From: Armigeres subalbatus
Lineage: Eukaryota > Arthropoda > Insecta > Diptera > Culicidae
NCBI RefSeq assembly: GCF_024139115.2
Contig: NC_085141.1
Span: 368,489,925 to 368,553,924, forward strand
DNA: 64,000 nucleotides
Direction: 5' to 3'
Position numbers and translations under genes: made by a program. The notes below the pieces were generated by a model, which worked only from the letters and a program-made list of their open reading frames with translations, did not search any database and had not been told where the DNA came from. Of the stretch, positions 21,751 to 33,690 are shown in pieces. Within the stretch, counting starts at the first letter, position 1. The number at the start of each line of letters is the position of its first letter.

Positions 21751-24536
21751 GTTGTGATTGTGGTTTGGAAAATCACAAAGCGCGTCTGGAAGACCGCTGG
21801 AAAACGGATTGTGGTTTAGAAAATCACAAAGCGCGTCGGGAAGACCGCTTGAAAACGGATTGTGTTTTGGAAAATCACAAAGCGCGTCGAGACGACTGCT
21901 GGAAAATGGATTGTGGTTAAGAAAATCACAAAGCGCGTCTGGACGACCGCTGGAAAACGGATTGTGGTTTGGAAAATCGCAAAGCGCGTCTGGAAGACCG
22001 CTGGAAAACGGATTTTGATTTAGAAAATCACAAAGCTCGTCGGGACGACCGCTGAAAAATGGATTGTGTTTTAGAAATTCACAAAAGCGTCTGGAAGACC
22101 GCTGGAAAACGGATTGTGGTTTAGAAAATCACAAAGCGCGTCGGGATGACCGCTGGAAAATGGATTGTGGTTAAGAAAATCACAAAGCGCGTCTGGAAGA
22201 CCGCTGGAAAACGGATTGTGGTTTGGAAAATCACAAAGCGCGTCTGGAAGACCGCTGGAAAATGGAATGTGGTTTAGAAAATCACAAAGCGCGTCGGGAA
22301 GACCGCTTGAAAACGGATTGTGGTTTAGAAAATCACAAAGCGCCTCTGGAAGAACGCTGAAAAACGGATTGTGGGTCGGAAAATCACAAAGCGCGTCTGA
22401 AAGACTGCTGAAAAACGAATTGTGGTTTAGAAAATCACAAAGTGCGTCGGGACGAACGCTGGAAAATGGATTGTGGTTTGGAAAACCACAAAGCGCATCT
22501 GGAAGACCGCTGGAAAACGGATTGTGATTTGGAAAATCACAAAGCGCGTCGGGACGACCGCTGGAAAACGGATTGTGGTTTAGAAAATCACAAAGCGCAT
22601 CTGGAAGACCGCTGAAAAACGAATTGTGGTTTAGAAAATCACAAAGCGCGTCGGGACGACCGCTGGAAAACGGATTGTGGTTTAGAAAATCACAAAGCGC
22701 GTCTGGAAGACCGCTGAAAAACGAATTGTGGTTTAGAAAATCACAAAGACTGCTAGAAAACGGATTGTGGTTTAGAAAACCACAAAACGCGTCTGGAAGA
22801 CCGCTGCAAAACGGATTGTGGTTTGGAAAATCACAAAGCGCGTCGGGACGACTGCTGGAAAATGGATTGTGGTTAAGAAAATCACAAAGCGCGTCTGGAC
22901 GACCGCTGGAAAACGGATTGTGGTTTGGAAAATCACAAAGCGCGTCTGGAAGACCGCTGGAAAACGGATTTTGATTTAGAAAATCACAAAGCGCGTCTGG
23001 AAGATCGCTGGAAAACGGATTGTGGCTTAGAAAATCACAAAACGCGTCTGGAAGACCGCTCGAAAACGGATTGTGTTTTGGAAAATTACAAAGCGCGTCT
23101 GGAAGACCGCTGGAAAACGGATTGTGGTCCAGAAAATCACAAAGCGCGTCTGGAAGACCGCTGGAAAACGGATTGGGGTTTGAAAAATCACAAAGCGCGT
23201 CGGGAAGACCGCTGGAAAACGGATTGTGTTTTGGAAAATCACAAAGCGTGTCGGGACGACTGCTGGAAAATGGATTGTGGTTTAGAAAATCACAAAGCGC
23301 GTCTGCACGACCGCTGGAAAACGGATTGTGGTTTAGAAAATCACAAAGCGCGTCTGGAAGACCGCTGGAAAATGGATTGTGGTTTAAAAAATCACAAAGC
23401 GCGTCTGGAAGACCGCTGGAAAATGGATTGTGGTTTAGAAAATCACAAAGCGCGTCGGGATGATCGCTTGAAAACGGATTGTGATTTGGAAAATCACAAA
23501 GCGCGTCGGGACGACCGCTGGAAAACGGATTGTGGTTTAGAAAATCACAAAGCGCATCTGGAAGACCGCTGGAAAACGGATTGTGGTTAAGAAAATCACA
23601 AAGCGCGTCTGAAAGACTGCTGAAAAACGAATTATGGTTTAGAAAATCACAAAATGCGTCGGGACGAACGCTGGAAAATGGATCATGATCTGGAAAACCA
23701 CAAAGCGTGCCTGGAAAACCGCTGAAAATCGGATTGTGGTTTGGAAAATCACAAAGCGCGTCGGGACGACCGCTGGAAAACGGATTGTGGTTTAGAAAAT
23801 CACAAAGCGCGTCTGGAAGACCGCTGGAAAACGGATTGTGGTTTGGAAAATCACAAAGCGCGTCTGGAAGACCGCTGAAAAACGGATTGTGGTTTAGAAA
23901 ATCACAAAGCGCGTCTGGAAGACCACTGGAAAACGGATTGTGGTTTGGAAAATCACTAAACGCGTCTGGAAGACCGTTGGGAAACGGATTGTGGGTCGGA
24001 AAATCACAAAGCGCGTCTGGAAGACCGCTGGAAAACGGATTGTGGTTTAGAAAATCACAAAGCGCGTCTGGAAGACCGCTGGAAAACGGATTGTGGTTCA
24101 GAAAATCACAAAGCACGTCTGGAAGACCGCTGGAAAACGAATTGTGGTTTAGAAAATCACAAAGTGCGTCGGGACGAACGCTGGAAAACGGATTATGGTT
24201 CAGGAAATCACAAAGCGCATCTGGAAGACCGCTGGTAAACGGATTGTGGTTTAGAAAATCACAAAGCGCGTCTGGAAGACCGCTGGAAAACGGATTGTGG
24301 TTTAGAAAATCACAAAGCGCGTCTGGAAGACCGCTGGAAAACGGATTGTGGCTTAGAAAATCACAAAGCGCGTCGGGACGACTGCTGGAAAATGGATTGT
24401 GGTTTAGAAAATCACAAAGCGCGTCTGGTGGACCGCTGGAAAACGGATTGTGGTTTGGAAAATCACAAAGCGCGTTAGGAAGACCGATGAAAATTGATTG
24501 GAATACCATAAAATGCGTCTGGGAGACTGCCGAGAA
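21751..24536 (-). repeat. 51-bp minisatellite, about 54 units
   Basis: Tandem units of 51 bp containing GAAAATCACAAAGCGCGTC, GACCGCTGGAAAACGGATTG and TGGTTTAGAAAATC. The period is 17 codons, so frames stay open: minus 22071-24509 is 812 codons of SGLPDALCDFLNHNPFS-type repeats; plus frames read KSQSASGRPLENGLWFR and NHKARLEDRWKTDCGLE. Substitutions are nonsynonymous in every frame, and no start context, intron or flanking domain supports a gene. I treat the 812-codon frame as a repeat by-product, although translation cannot be excluded. Two linked unit variants exist (GTCTGGAAGAC and GTCGGGACGAC). Each unit can pair TTGTG with CACAA. Confidence 0.95.
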
Positions 24537-24837
24537 TAAGTGAGTTCTGATTTTGTTGAAATAAATTTAGTTTGATATTTATTCACTTGGCGGCTTTAGT
24601 GCACATGAGTCTGTAGTAGTAGCGGATTGTGTTAAAATAATAATCGGAGATACGAAATGAAAGCATGAATTATTTGAATGAGATTTGAATTTCTAAATCG
24701 AAGCAATCGGCGTTCGAATAGTAGGCGCCCATTAGTACACGAATATGAACTCGATTGACAGAACAAAACAAAGAACGAGACGATACTAATTCGAATATTG
24801 GGTACATCTTCTATGTATCACTAGAGCTACTCGTTCT

Positions 24838-25233
24838 TTTTTTTTTTTTTTTTACCAGTTCATTTATTTGGTAGGCTCAGTCGTGTGTGACACTTTGCGG
24901 AGCCGCAATTCTCAAGTATGATATTTTTACATGGTATATCATCTTATCTTAACAGTTAGTTGGGACATAGACCATAATACTCGTGGCGACTCAAGGTCAA
25001 AAAACTTAATACAGGACGGACGGGGTAGGGATTTGGGTTTAGGTTATTTCAGCTGCTCATCCGGGCGTTTGACGTTGAACGTTGAAAACGATTTTGCGTG
25101 GCGTCGTGCTCGATTTTGGTTCGTCAGGGAGCATCTTCCGGATGGCCAGAGCTTCGGGGTACATGATACAGAGAAACAGAATCGGACAAGAAAAAACTGA
25201 GAAAGAGAAGAATATAGGCATTAAACTTTGATG
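24838..25233 (-). other. LINE 3' UTR and poly(A)
   Basis: The ORF2 stop is at about 25,234. A 380-bp noncoding tail follows, then A's on the minus strand. The plus ORF 24931-25200 is antisense and not a gene. Confidence 0.8.
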
Positions 25234-28200
25234 TCAGCCAAACAAAGGAAAACATAGATGGCCTGCATATATATCACATCGCGATCTCCCAAAACACCTC
25301 TTATATCCCGGAAGGGTTGTTTTACCTCGGGCCACAAGGGTATCCAATAGTTGCTCTCTGGAGGCGTCATTTTCCGAGCAATACCAAACTACGTGATCGA
25401 TGTCATCGTAACCGGCTCCGCACCTACATAGGTTGCTCTCGACCAGGTTTATTCTGTAGAGATGTGTGTTTAGTGAATAGTGATTGGACATAAGCCTCGA
25501 CATCGTGCGAATGAAGCCTCGACTTAAGTCCTCACCTCTGAACCACGCTCGCGCAGAAACTTTAGGAACTATGGAAAATAGCCACCGTCCAAGTTCATTG
25601 TGTGACCAAATCATTTGCCAATTTTGAAGAGTACTCTGACGGACTAATGGGAAAAACTCGTTATTCGAGATTTGTCTATCATAAACTTCACCTTCCTGTG
25701 CGCCCACCTTTGCTAGCGAGTCCGCCTTCTCATTGCCATAGATTAGGCAATGGGATGGGACCCATACAAAGGTAATCTTGAATGATCTTTCGACCAAATC
25801 ACGCATCTGCTCTCTTATAGTTGTAAGAAAGTAAGATGCGTGCTTAACAGGTTTCATCGACCGGAGTGCCTCGATAGAACTAAGACTATCCGAGAAGATG
25901 AAATAATGGTCTACGGGCTGATTGGAAATTATCCCCAAAGCGAAATTAATTGCTGCCAGCTCAGCAACATAAACCGAACACGGTTCCTGAAGTTTTCGGA
26001 AGGTGGTTGAACTTACGTTGAAAACACCGAAGCCAGTGGATCCGTTAATGCGAGAACCATCAGTGAAATATCTGTTATTGCAATTGACATGTTCATATTT
26101 TTCAGAAAAAATGGAAGGGATAGATGATTGTCGAAGATGATCTGGTATTCCTTGAATAGCGTGTTTCATGGACAGATCGTATTCAATTGAGGAACTGTCG
26201 TTGACGAAGTAAACTCGAGGTGGATTATAACATGGAAGACAGAGATCTGACGATATGTAGTTGAGATAGACTCGCAGATATCTTGAACGATGAGCCAGTT
26301 CAAGCATATTATCGAAGTTTTCTAATACAAGTGTGTTACTTGTTCCACATTTGATCAGTATTCTAAGTGAGAGCTCCCAGTAACGGTGCTTTAAAGGAGT
26401 GACTCCAGCAAGCACCTCCAGGCTCATGTTATGCGTTGAATGCATACAGCCAAGGGCAATACGCAAACAACGATATTGAATTCGTTCCAATTTGATCAGG
26501 TGGCAATCAGCTGCTGAGAGGAAGCAGAAAGAGCCATACTCTAAAACAGAGAGAATAGTCGTTTTATATAGTTTGATGAGGTCTTCCGGGTGAGCGCCCC
26601 ACCAAGTTCCAGAGATAGAACGGAGAAAATGGATCCTTTTTCGGCATTTCTCTAACAAATAATCAATATGGGTTTTCCAGGTACACTTGGAATCAAACCA
26701 GACCCCAAGGTATTTAGAAGATAAAGATTGGTTTATGTCATCTTTCAACAGCTTTAGTTTCAGTTGAGCTGGGTACCGCTTCTTAGTAAACACTACCAAT
26801 TGAGGTTTTGCGGAGAGAACTCGATTCCTAAATGTCTGGCCCAAACAGTCAGGTTATTTAGGAATTTTGCAATGGTCTTTGCAGGACATTTGCACATGAA
26901 CCTCTTAGGGAGATCACGGCATCATCTGCAAGTTGTCTAAGCGTGCATTGTCCTTCCAAACAATTGTCAATATCTTTAACATAGAAATTGTAAAGCAAGG
27001 GACTTAAACATGAACCTTGGGAAGGCCCATGTAGCTATTTCTGGAAGTTGTCAGAGTGCCGAGAGTAAAGTTCATATGTTTTACTGACAACAAATTGTAC
27101 AAGAAATTATTCAAAATAACGGGTAATCCACTACTGTGCAAATTTTCCGACAGTACTTCTATGGAAACAGAATCAAAAGCGCCCTTAATATCCAAGAAAA
27201 CTGAAGCCAGTTGCTCCTTGTGCGCATAGGCCAGCTGTATATCTGAAGAAAGCAACGCTAGACAGTCATTTGTTCCTTTACCTTTTCGAAAACCGAATTG
27301 AGTGTTTGACAGTAATGCATTTTGCTCGACCCAATGGTCAATTCTTGAAAGGATCATTTTCTCCAATAATTTCCTCATGCACGATAGCATGGCAATCGGT
27401 CGGTATGAATTGTGATCAGACACTGGTTTCCCAGGCTTTTGAATAGCTATTACTTTGACCTGTCGCCATTCTGGGGGCACAATGTTGTACTCCATGAAAC
27501 AGTTGTACAGGTCAAGTAATCGTCTTTTAGCGATATCTGGGAGGTTTTTAAGAAGATTGAATTTGATATTATCGCATCTCGGAGAAGAATTGTTTGATGA
27601 AAGAAGAGACATAGAAAGTTCCAGCATTGAGAATGGTCCACCCAAAGAACCGGGATCAGTGACTGATTCTCGGAATAGCGGTTCTGCTGGTACGGAATCT
27701 GGGCAGACCTTTTTTGCGAAGTTGAATATCCATCGATTGGAGTATTCTTCACTCTCATTGGTGGAAATGCGGTTCCGCATGTTGCGGGCCGTTTTCCAAA
27801 GTGTTGTCATTGAGGTTTCTCGTGATAGTCCCTCAACAAAACGTCGCCAGTAGCTACGTTTTTTAGCCTTGAGAAGATTTTTGAGCTTTCTTTCAAGCCT
27901 CAAATACTTTTCGAAAAGCTCAGACCTTCCGTGTTTACGGAAAGCCTTGAAGGCATCAGATTTCTCGGAATACAACTTAGTACATTCATCATCCCATCCA
28001 GGAGTGGCTGGTCTTCTTATGACAGATGTACTTGGAACACGTCGTTTCTGAGCTTCTAGTGCGCTTTTATGAATCAATTCGATAAGGAATCGATACTCAT
28101 CCAGTGGAGGAAGAATATCAGTTGATTCAATACCAATTTTTACCGCCGATGCAAATTTTTGCCAGTCAATGTTTTTCGTGAGGTCGAAAGGAACATTAAC

Positions 28201-28912
28201 TGGCACTGATCGTTGATAGCCGCTTTTGATTGTGGTGACTATCGGCATGTGGTCACTACCATGGGGATCTTGGATTACCTTCCACGTGCAATCTAATGAT
28301 AGTGAATTAGAGCATAAAGACAGATCTATTCGACTTTCCTGACCTTGAGGTCCTATTCGAGTTACTTCGCCTGTGTTCAAAATATTCAAGTTGAAATCGT
28401 CGCACAAATCATAGAAAATAGGCGCTCTGTTATCGTCTCTAGTTTCGCCCCATGCAATACCATGTGCATTCATATCACCCAGTATTAAAACTGGGGATGA
28501 TAAAGAGAGACTGCGCTCCAAAGATGCCGACGATTAAGTGAGGCATTTGGGGAATATACACTGAAGCTATGCAAAGGTCTTTTTTCTTTACATTTACTTG
28601 GCAAGCGACGATTTCTAAACCATTAACAGTCGGAATGGGAATTCTGTAGAAAGTGTGACATTTTTTGATTCCCAAAAGAACGCCACCATAATGATCATTC
28701 CGATCTTGGCGAATAATGTTAAAATCGTGGAAGTTGATTTCATCTTCAGAAGAAAGCCATGTTTCACAGAGTGCAAATATATCGCAATCGGAGTTGCGAA
28801 TTAAAAACTTAAACACGTCCAATTTATGTTTCAGACTGTGACAGTTCCACTGCAGCACAGTGATTGTATCTTGTATGGCCGTATTATCCATCGAAAGATA
28901 CAAGTCCTGCAA
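25234..28912 (-). pseudogene. LINE ORF2: endonuclease, RT, RNase H, frameshifted
   Basis: Three open segments make up ORF2. 28912-28475 has the start of the AP endonuclease (QWNCHSL, ALCETWL). 28521-27004 has the rest of the endonuclease (LGDMNAHGIAWG, GSDHMPI) and RT blocks (SYRPIAMLSCMRKLLEK, QFGFRKGKGTND, VFLDIKGAFDSV). 26844-25234 has the RT thumb, an RNase H domain (YFTDGS, YVAELAAINFA, IFSDSLSSIEAL, NEKADSLAK) and a C-terminal LCRCGAGYDDIDHVVWYC motif. Breaks fall near 28,540 and in 27,003-26,845, where the RT catalytic LADDA (about 26,920-26,932) lies out of frame with both neighbours. Role: target-primed reverse transcription. All catalytic signatures are present, so decay is recent or reflects assembly indels. 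Confidence 0.92.
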
Positions 28913-30094
28913 GAAGGGGCCATGAAACAGTCAATTGCTTCAGATAACTTTCAACTGTTGGAATAAGGAGGTCAATGATTGGCCTCAATGAATTCGGAAT
29001 ATTGAATAAGTTCAAAATACGATCCACAAGGTCCTTAAAGGATATCAATCCTCGCTTGGACGAGATTCTTTTCTTGGAAGTGCGAGTAGCAGTTTTCTGC
29101 TCAGAGATATTCCTTGACTGATGTTTCTTTGTAACATCAGTTTTAGGCAATGGCGGGAATGTCCTACTGCAACATGGATCAAAAGGAGCAGTATAGACAG
29201 GTTGCTTCGGAATTTTAAATAATCCCCCATTACCATCAGATTTAGGCAAGCTTCTAGGGATGATTTTTGTTTTCTTACGGCGCAATCCCGGGGAAGATGG
29301 TTTCTTCCTCTTTTCGGGTACGTGTACCTCCGCAGAATCATCCATATCGGCTACGTCAGAGTCCGATTCGTCTATGGAAATGACATCATAAAAATCACTT
29401 ACTTGAACGGCAGCTGAAATAGCAGCCGTTGCGTTGGCAGTTGCGGATGTGTCTTGCGACTTCACCATTTCTGCATACGACTGCTTAGAGCGCTGTACTA
29501 ACGAGCGCTTAACTTTTTGGGTGCGCTTTTTGTACACCGGGCATTCTTGCAAACCATGGGGAGGGTCCATGCCACAATAAGCGCACTTTGTAACTTGTTG
29601 TTGGCAGGACTCCTCCCTATGCTTTTCAAAACATTTGCCACAACGGGGCTTGTTGTCGCAAAACTCGGCAGTGTGCCCCAACTGTTTGCAGTTGGTACAA
29701 AAAGACGCACCGGAAACAACATATTTTCGATATCTACATATTTTGGGAGTATCGAACCGGCAAACGTTACCCGTAGCGAACCTGACTTCGAATATACTTT
29801 TTTACCATCTACCATAGCTGCTGAATGCAATTCCTTGCAGTCCAGAATATCCACGGTAGACTGCAGGGCATTCTTTAAACGGCCTTTTCCTGCAAGTACA
29901 TCCTTGCAAGTCAGGCTCGCTGCGTTAATTACGCCTTCAATCTCGACCTCCCGCGACGGGACATAAACCAAATATTCCACATTATAGTTCTGGTCTTTTG
30001 CGATAGCATTTGCATCCTGGTATGTAGGTGCGGTTACACGTAGTTTGTTCCGATTGATCTGATGAAAATCAGTTTTCGGAAAACGACGCGTCAA
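28884..30094 (-). pseudogene. LINE ORF1: nucleic-acid-binding protein, frameshifted
   Basis: The N-terminal half is open at 30094-29498 (start MTRRFPKTDFHQ). Around 29,700-29,750 one frame shift moves the coding sense into the frame open at 29681-28884. The shifted frame carries a zinc knuckle CTNCKQLGHTAEFC (CX2CX4HX4C) spanning the break, followed by further Cys/His pairs (CGKCFEKHREESC; CAYCGMDPPHGLQEC), the usual two or three knuckle layout of I/Jockey-type ORF1. Downstream is a basic, S/T-rich tail with KKRK-type clusters. The ORF1 product coats LINE RNA and escorts it to the insertion site. The C-terminus overlaps the ORF2 start region near 28,900. Confidence 0.85.
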
Positions 30095-30684
30095 GTCACG
30101 TTTGATTCCTAAAAATCAATACTTTTCACTTTCTGCCGGAAATAAACAACCCAGGGACCAGGTGATGTGGCCTGGTAAAATCGCGTGCGAACGACATTGT
30201 CTTTGGGAGGCGTTTCGCCTCCACTCACTTCATCTATGTATCAAAGATTAAAAAAAAAAAAAAAAACTTAAATAAATTTATTTAAGGAAAAAATATTTTT
30301 TTGAACTAGGCCAATGCCCACTCTTTCTGCACTGTCCGATTCTTTCTGTCAAGAAAAAAAGTGTACCCAACTCCACCGCATGCAAACAATACAAAGCGAA
30401 TAGGTACTTAGCCGTTTTGTTGTTGCCTTTGTAGGTGCCTACGAACGTCGTCGTACGGGGATGGATGATGCTCTGTCCGAATGCTGATATTCACGGCGCT
30501 GTAATGATTACCGGTTGGTAATTTACCAATTACAGCCCGCTTCCTTCTGGTCGCCAGGAATTCACCTTGCGAAACTTCGGTGCCGTATATTTGGCAAAGT
30601 AAACTTGAAAAAGCACTTTATCGAGTTCGCGTGAAGAGATCCAAACTAAATGCGTCTGACTCGGTCCGATGCGACACAGGGAAT
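30095..30684 (-). other. LINE 5' region
   Basis: Sequence between the 5' target duplication and ORF1, likely the 5' UTR with an internal promoter as in other LINEs. An A-run at 30,250-30,266 is the only notable feature. No promoter element could be assigned by eye. Confidence 0.6.
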
Positions 30685-31174
30685 GAGCTACTCGTTCTGT
30701 CAGAGCTTAGTTGTGAGTACACAGCCCATGATAATTCAGAATTAAATTTAGCTAACTGTATTACGCTTTTCTTTTTCTTTTTTTATATTTTTTTATACGA
30801 ATATATTTGCAAACGTACATTTTCTCCATGTTAAAGCTATACAGAATTCCGCGAATTCCCATTTCCATCCTGTCGTGGCCGAGCGAATATCCTTAGGACA
30901 TCCGTCGAATATCTGAATTATCATGGGCTGTGTACTCACAACTATGCTCTGACAGAACGAGTAGCTCTAGTGATACATAGAAGATGTACCCAATATTCGA
31001 ATTGGTATCGACTCGTTCTTTGTTTTGTTCTGTCAATCGAGTTCATATTCGTGTACTAATGGGCGCCAAATCTCATTGCTTCGATTTAGAAATTCAAATC
31101 TCATTCAAATAATTCATGTTTTCATTTCGTATCTCCGATTATTATTTTAACACAATCCGCTACTACTACAGACT

Positions 31175-31837
31175 AGTTCTAACGAAATCTGAGAGATATG
31201 GAGAACTATCGTATGCTACAAAGTAGTTTGGAAGGCAAAACATATTACCCTGAAGTTTATTTTGGAATTCACTGACTTAGTAGTCATAGCGTAATTACCC
31301 ATTGGATCAGATATCCGAAATTCACGAAGTTTAAAACGTTGCCATCGTTCACAAAGCTATTAGTTTGGAGTTATTGGCTCACATTACTAATTAACATAAA
31401 TTCAAAATTTATGTATGATTCATTCAAATATAATATTTCTGCAAAATTTTAGATACATAGCATTTTCTAGGCCGTTGTTCGGAAGTTCAACATCGATATG
31501 TTGAAGGTCAGCTTGATGGTGTTATTATATACGAGGATGATAGTTGTACTAATATTTAGAATGTTGCTGCAATCTTCATGTTTCTTGAAAGGTCATAACA
31601 CTAGGTACTAAACATTTATACGATACAATCTATTGACTTCCTCGTGGTTCTTCTTAAAAACCATGATTTTAAGACAAAGTTTATTTTTGAGTTCAGTTTT
31701 CAAAAGAATAAATCAAATGCAACATGATCAATGTTTATCTTCGTTTTGCGCAAATAACTTCGGAAAAAATCATTGCGTCCTATGCTAGCCGATTTTTGCC
31801 TTTTCCTGAGAGAAGAAGGGGAATGTGGGGTTGAGCT
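31175..31837. other. AT-rich spacer, nothing recognised
   Basis: No ORF above 60 codons and no repeat seen. Confidence 0.45.
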
Positions 31838-32180
31838 TTCAGTGTGTGATTAAACATTAAAATCCTATCGTGTCAATTGGTGAGCAGCAAGCCATGACTC
31901 GGCCTCTTCTTGTCAGATCTCTGCGGCGTGCACACGCACTCACGGAGAGCTGCTGTCATCGCATTTCGCTCTGGCCATTTGGGGTCCCACAAATTCCAAT
32001 CGTGATTCCGAAAGGGTTCCTGTTGCGTTCTCGGAAGGATTTTCATCGCGATTCTAGAAGGATTTCGTGTCGAGATCCCGAAAGATTTTTTTTTGCGCTC
32101 CAGAAAGAATTCCCTTCGCGATCCCGGAAGGATTTCCGTGTCGATTCTAAAAGAATTCCCTTTGTGACATCTTGCCCTTG
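31838..32180 (+). repeat. Block B copy 2 plus 23-bp array remnant
   Basis: 31838-31990 repeats the block at 21553-21693. 31,990-32,170 then holds about eight diverged 23-bp units (GATTCCGAAAGGGTTCC, GATCCCGGAAGGATTTCC). This is the same pair of sequence types as at 21 kb but in reversed order. Confidence 0.85.
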
Positions 32181-32283
32181 TACAGTTTGTAACATCTGAC
32201 CGGCATTTCTGATTCCTGGTGATTTTGATGTGGTCCAGTAGCTGTAAAAAAATCGTTACTACGAAAAACATTCCTTTCGCGAA

Positions 32284-32545
32284 CCTTTCGGCCAAATGAC
32301 CCTTTCGGTCAAATGACCCTTTCAGCCAAAAGACTCTTTCGGCCAAATGACCCTTTTGGCATAATGACCCTTTCGGCATAATGACCCTTCCGACCAAATA
32401 TCCCTTTCGGCCTAATGACCCTTCCGGCCAAATGACCATTTCGACCAAATGACCATTTCGGCCAAATGACCCTTTTGGTCATATGGGTTTCGGCCTAGTC
32501 GTTTGTTCGGCCGAATGGGTGTTGGCCAAACGACCCTTCCCATGG
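32284..32545. repeat. 17-bp tandem array
   Basis: About 14 diverged units of GGCCAAATGACCCTTTC, with variants GGCATAATGACCCTTTC and GACCAAATGACCATTTC. Part of the minus ORF 31873-32448 (repetitive KGHLAERV-type) is a by-product. Confidence 0.9.
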
Positions 32546-33460
32546 GCAATAATACACAATCTCATTAGAATTGCTTGGTTGCATCTGTTTGTGTGTAATA
32601 TGTTCGTCTTAAATATGGTATTTTTAGCCTAAAAATTTGAATATATCGACATAGGAAGATAGAATTCTAAACAAAACATGACCAGAACACATCGAGATAG
32701 AGAGATATCGAGATAGGGAGGTTATCGAGATGTAGAAAAATCCAAGTATTCAGTCTGTACGACCTCTGGTCTAAGACGGTGATCCTAATTTTTTTTCCTG
32801 TCTTTTTTAGTTAATGCATTTCGGACCATCGTCATCTGTATTGAGAATGAATAGCTAAAACAAAATCCCATTCACTTGGTATTCTGTGCAATTTCGCAAC
32901 GTTCTGATAGTCAACCATGAAGTATCGACTAAGATTAAAAATATAAAAATAATATTTTGGTCATGGTTGATGAGCTCATACTATGGCCCGTTTTGAATAG
33001 TACAGGATTCTCCTATCTGATATTGGATAATAAATAATAGAGAAACAACTTGAACAACAATTGTGGTGTGTGACACCACAATGCCCTTAATTGTGAAATA
33101 GATCCCAGATGAGTCAGCTGCACTGTACATGAGTATGTCAACTGATTATACCCAATTTTTGAGTGAAAGTCGTAAATAAGTTAACTGGATTACCTAATCT
33201 AATCTATCTACTCTTACACTGGCGTAGTCAATGGTAGTCAATACTTGGAAGTGTCCTGGAAAATCAGGGTTTTTACATTCCTTTTGTTTTCTTATCAAAC
33301 ATCCAGCCCGAGTACGCAGTAGCACAAAGATAACTCCTAGGTACTGCGCGTCTTCCAAATATTAAGCCACACATAACCAATCATATTAATCTGAAACGCT
33401 TAACTATATATAAGGTTTTTACAAGGGTTTTTATGACTTTTCACCGGGGGTCCTCCTCCA
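32546..33460. other. AT-rich spacer
   Basis: Contains a TCGAGATAG-type short repetition at 32,694-32,735 and a perfect 8-bp-stem hairpin TTGTGGTG/CACCACAA at 33061-33081. Nothing else recognised. Confidence 0.45.
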
Positions 33461-33462
33461 AA

Positions 33463-33690
33463 GCAAGACCATGCTGAGGGTGGCTGGGTTCGATTCCCGG
33501 TGCCGGTCTAGGAAATTTTCGGTTTGGAAATTGTCCCGACTTCCTTGGGCATAAAAGTATCATCGTGTTAGCATGATATACGAATGCAAAAATGGTAACT
33601 TGGCTTAAAAACCTCGTGGTTAATTACTGTGGAAGCGCTGAATGAGTGCAGCGAGGCGGCAATGTCCCAGTGTTGACCCGATTTAAGTAC
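33463..33690 (+). mobile_element. tRNA-derived SINE, Feilai-like
   Basis: A clear pol III B box GGGTTCGATTCCCGG at 33486-33500, followed by the body motifs GGAAATTTTCGGTTTGG, GGGCATAAAAGTATCATCG and GAGGCGGCAATGTCCCAG. These match my knowledge of the abundant Aedes SINE Feilai. No A box is seen upstream and the usual short-repeat tail is missing, so it is truncated at both ends. It would depend on a LINE for movement. Confidence 0.8.

Larger units (their letters stand above)
24824..30698 (-). mobile_element. Near-complete LINE with 14-bp TSD (RNase H-bearing, I-type)
   Basis: The 14-bp target duplication GAGCTACTCGTTCT lies at 24824-24837 and 30685-30698. The element (24838-30684, 5.85 kb) is transcribed from the minus strand: a 5' region with no clear ORF (30684-30095), ORF1 with zinc knuckles, ORF2 with AP endonuclease, RT and RNase H plus a terminal CCHC motif, a 3' UTR, and a poly(A) tail seen as T's at 24838-24853 with AATAAA just before it on the minus strand. 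RNase H after RT points to an I, Loner, LOA or related clade rather than Jockey; the exact clade is not settled. At least three frame breaks make it non-autonomous as assembled. Confidence 0.92.
24608..31174. mobile_element. Large palindromic (foldback) element, split by a LINE
   Basis: The left arm is 24608-24837 continued by 30699-30740; the right arm is 30914-31174. They are inverted copies with few differences (end motif AGTCTGTAGTAGTAGCGG; inner motif GTACACAGCCCATGATAA). The unpaired centre is 30741-30913. Without the LINE the element would be about 720 bp. No clear target duplication or transposase was seen. It predates the LINE, which sits in the left arm. Confidence 0.85.

Noticed and set aside
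22165..24543. Plus-strand KSQSASGRPLENGLWFR and NHKARLEDRWKTDCGLE proteins
   Set aside because: Alternative frames of the 51-bp minisatellite, broken repeatedly by stops and without independent support.
27455..28051. Plus-strand ORFs within the LINE
   Set aside because: Antisense shadows of the RT-encoding minus-strand frame.
33463..33540. tRNA gene suggested by a perfect B box
   Set aside because: No A box or cloverleaf. The sequence continues into a SINE body.
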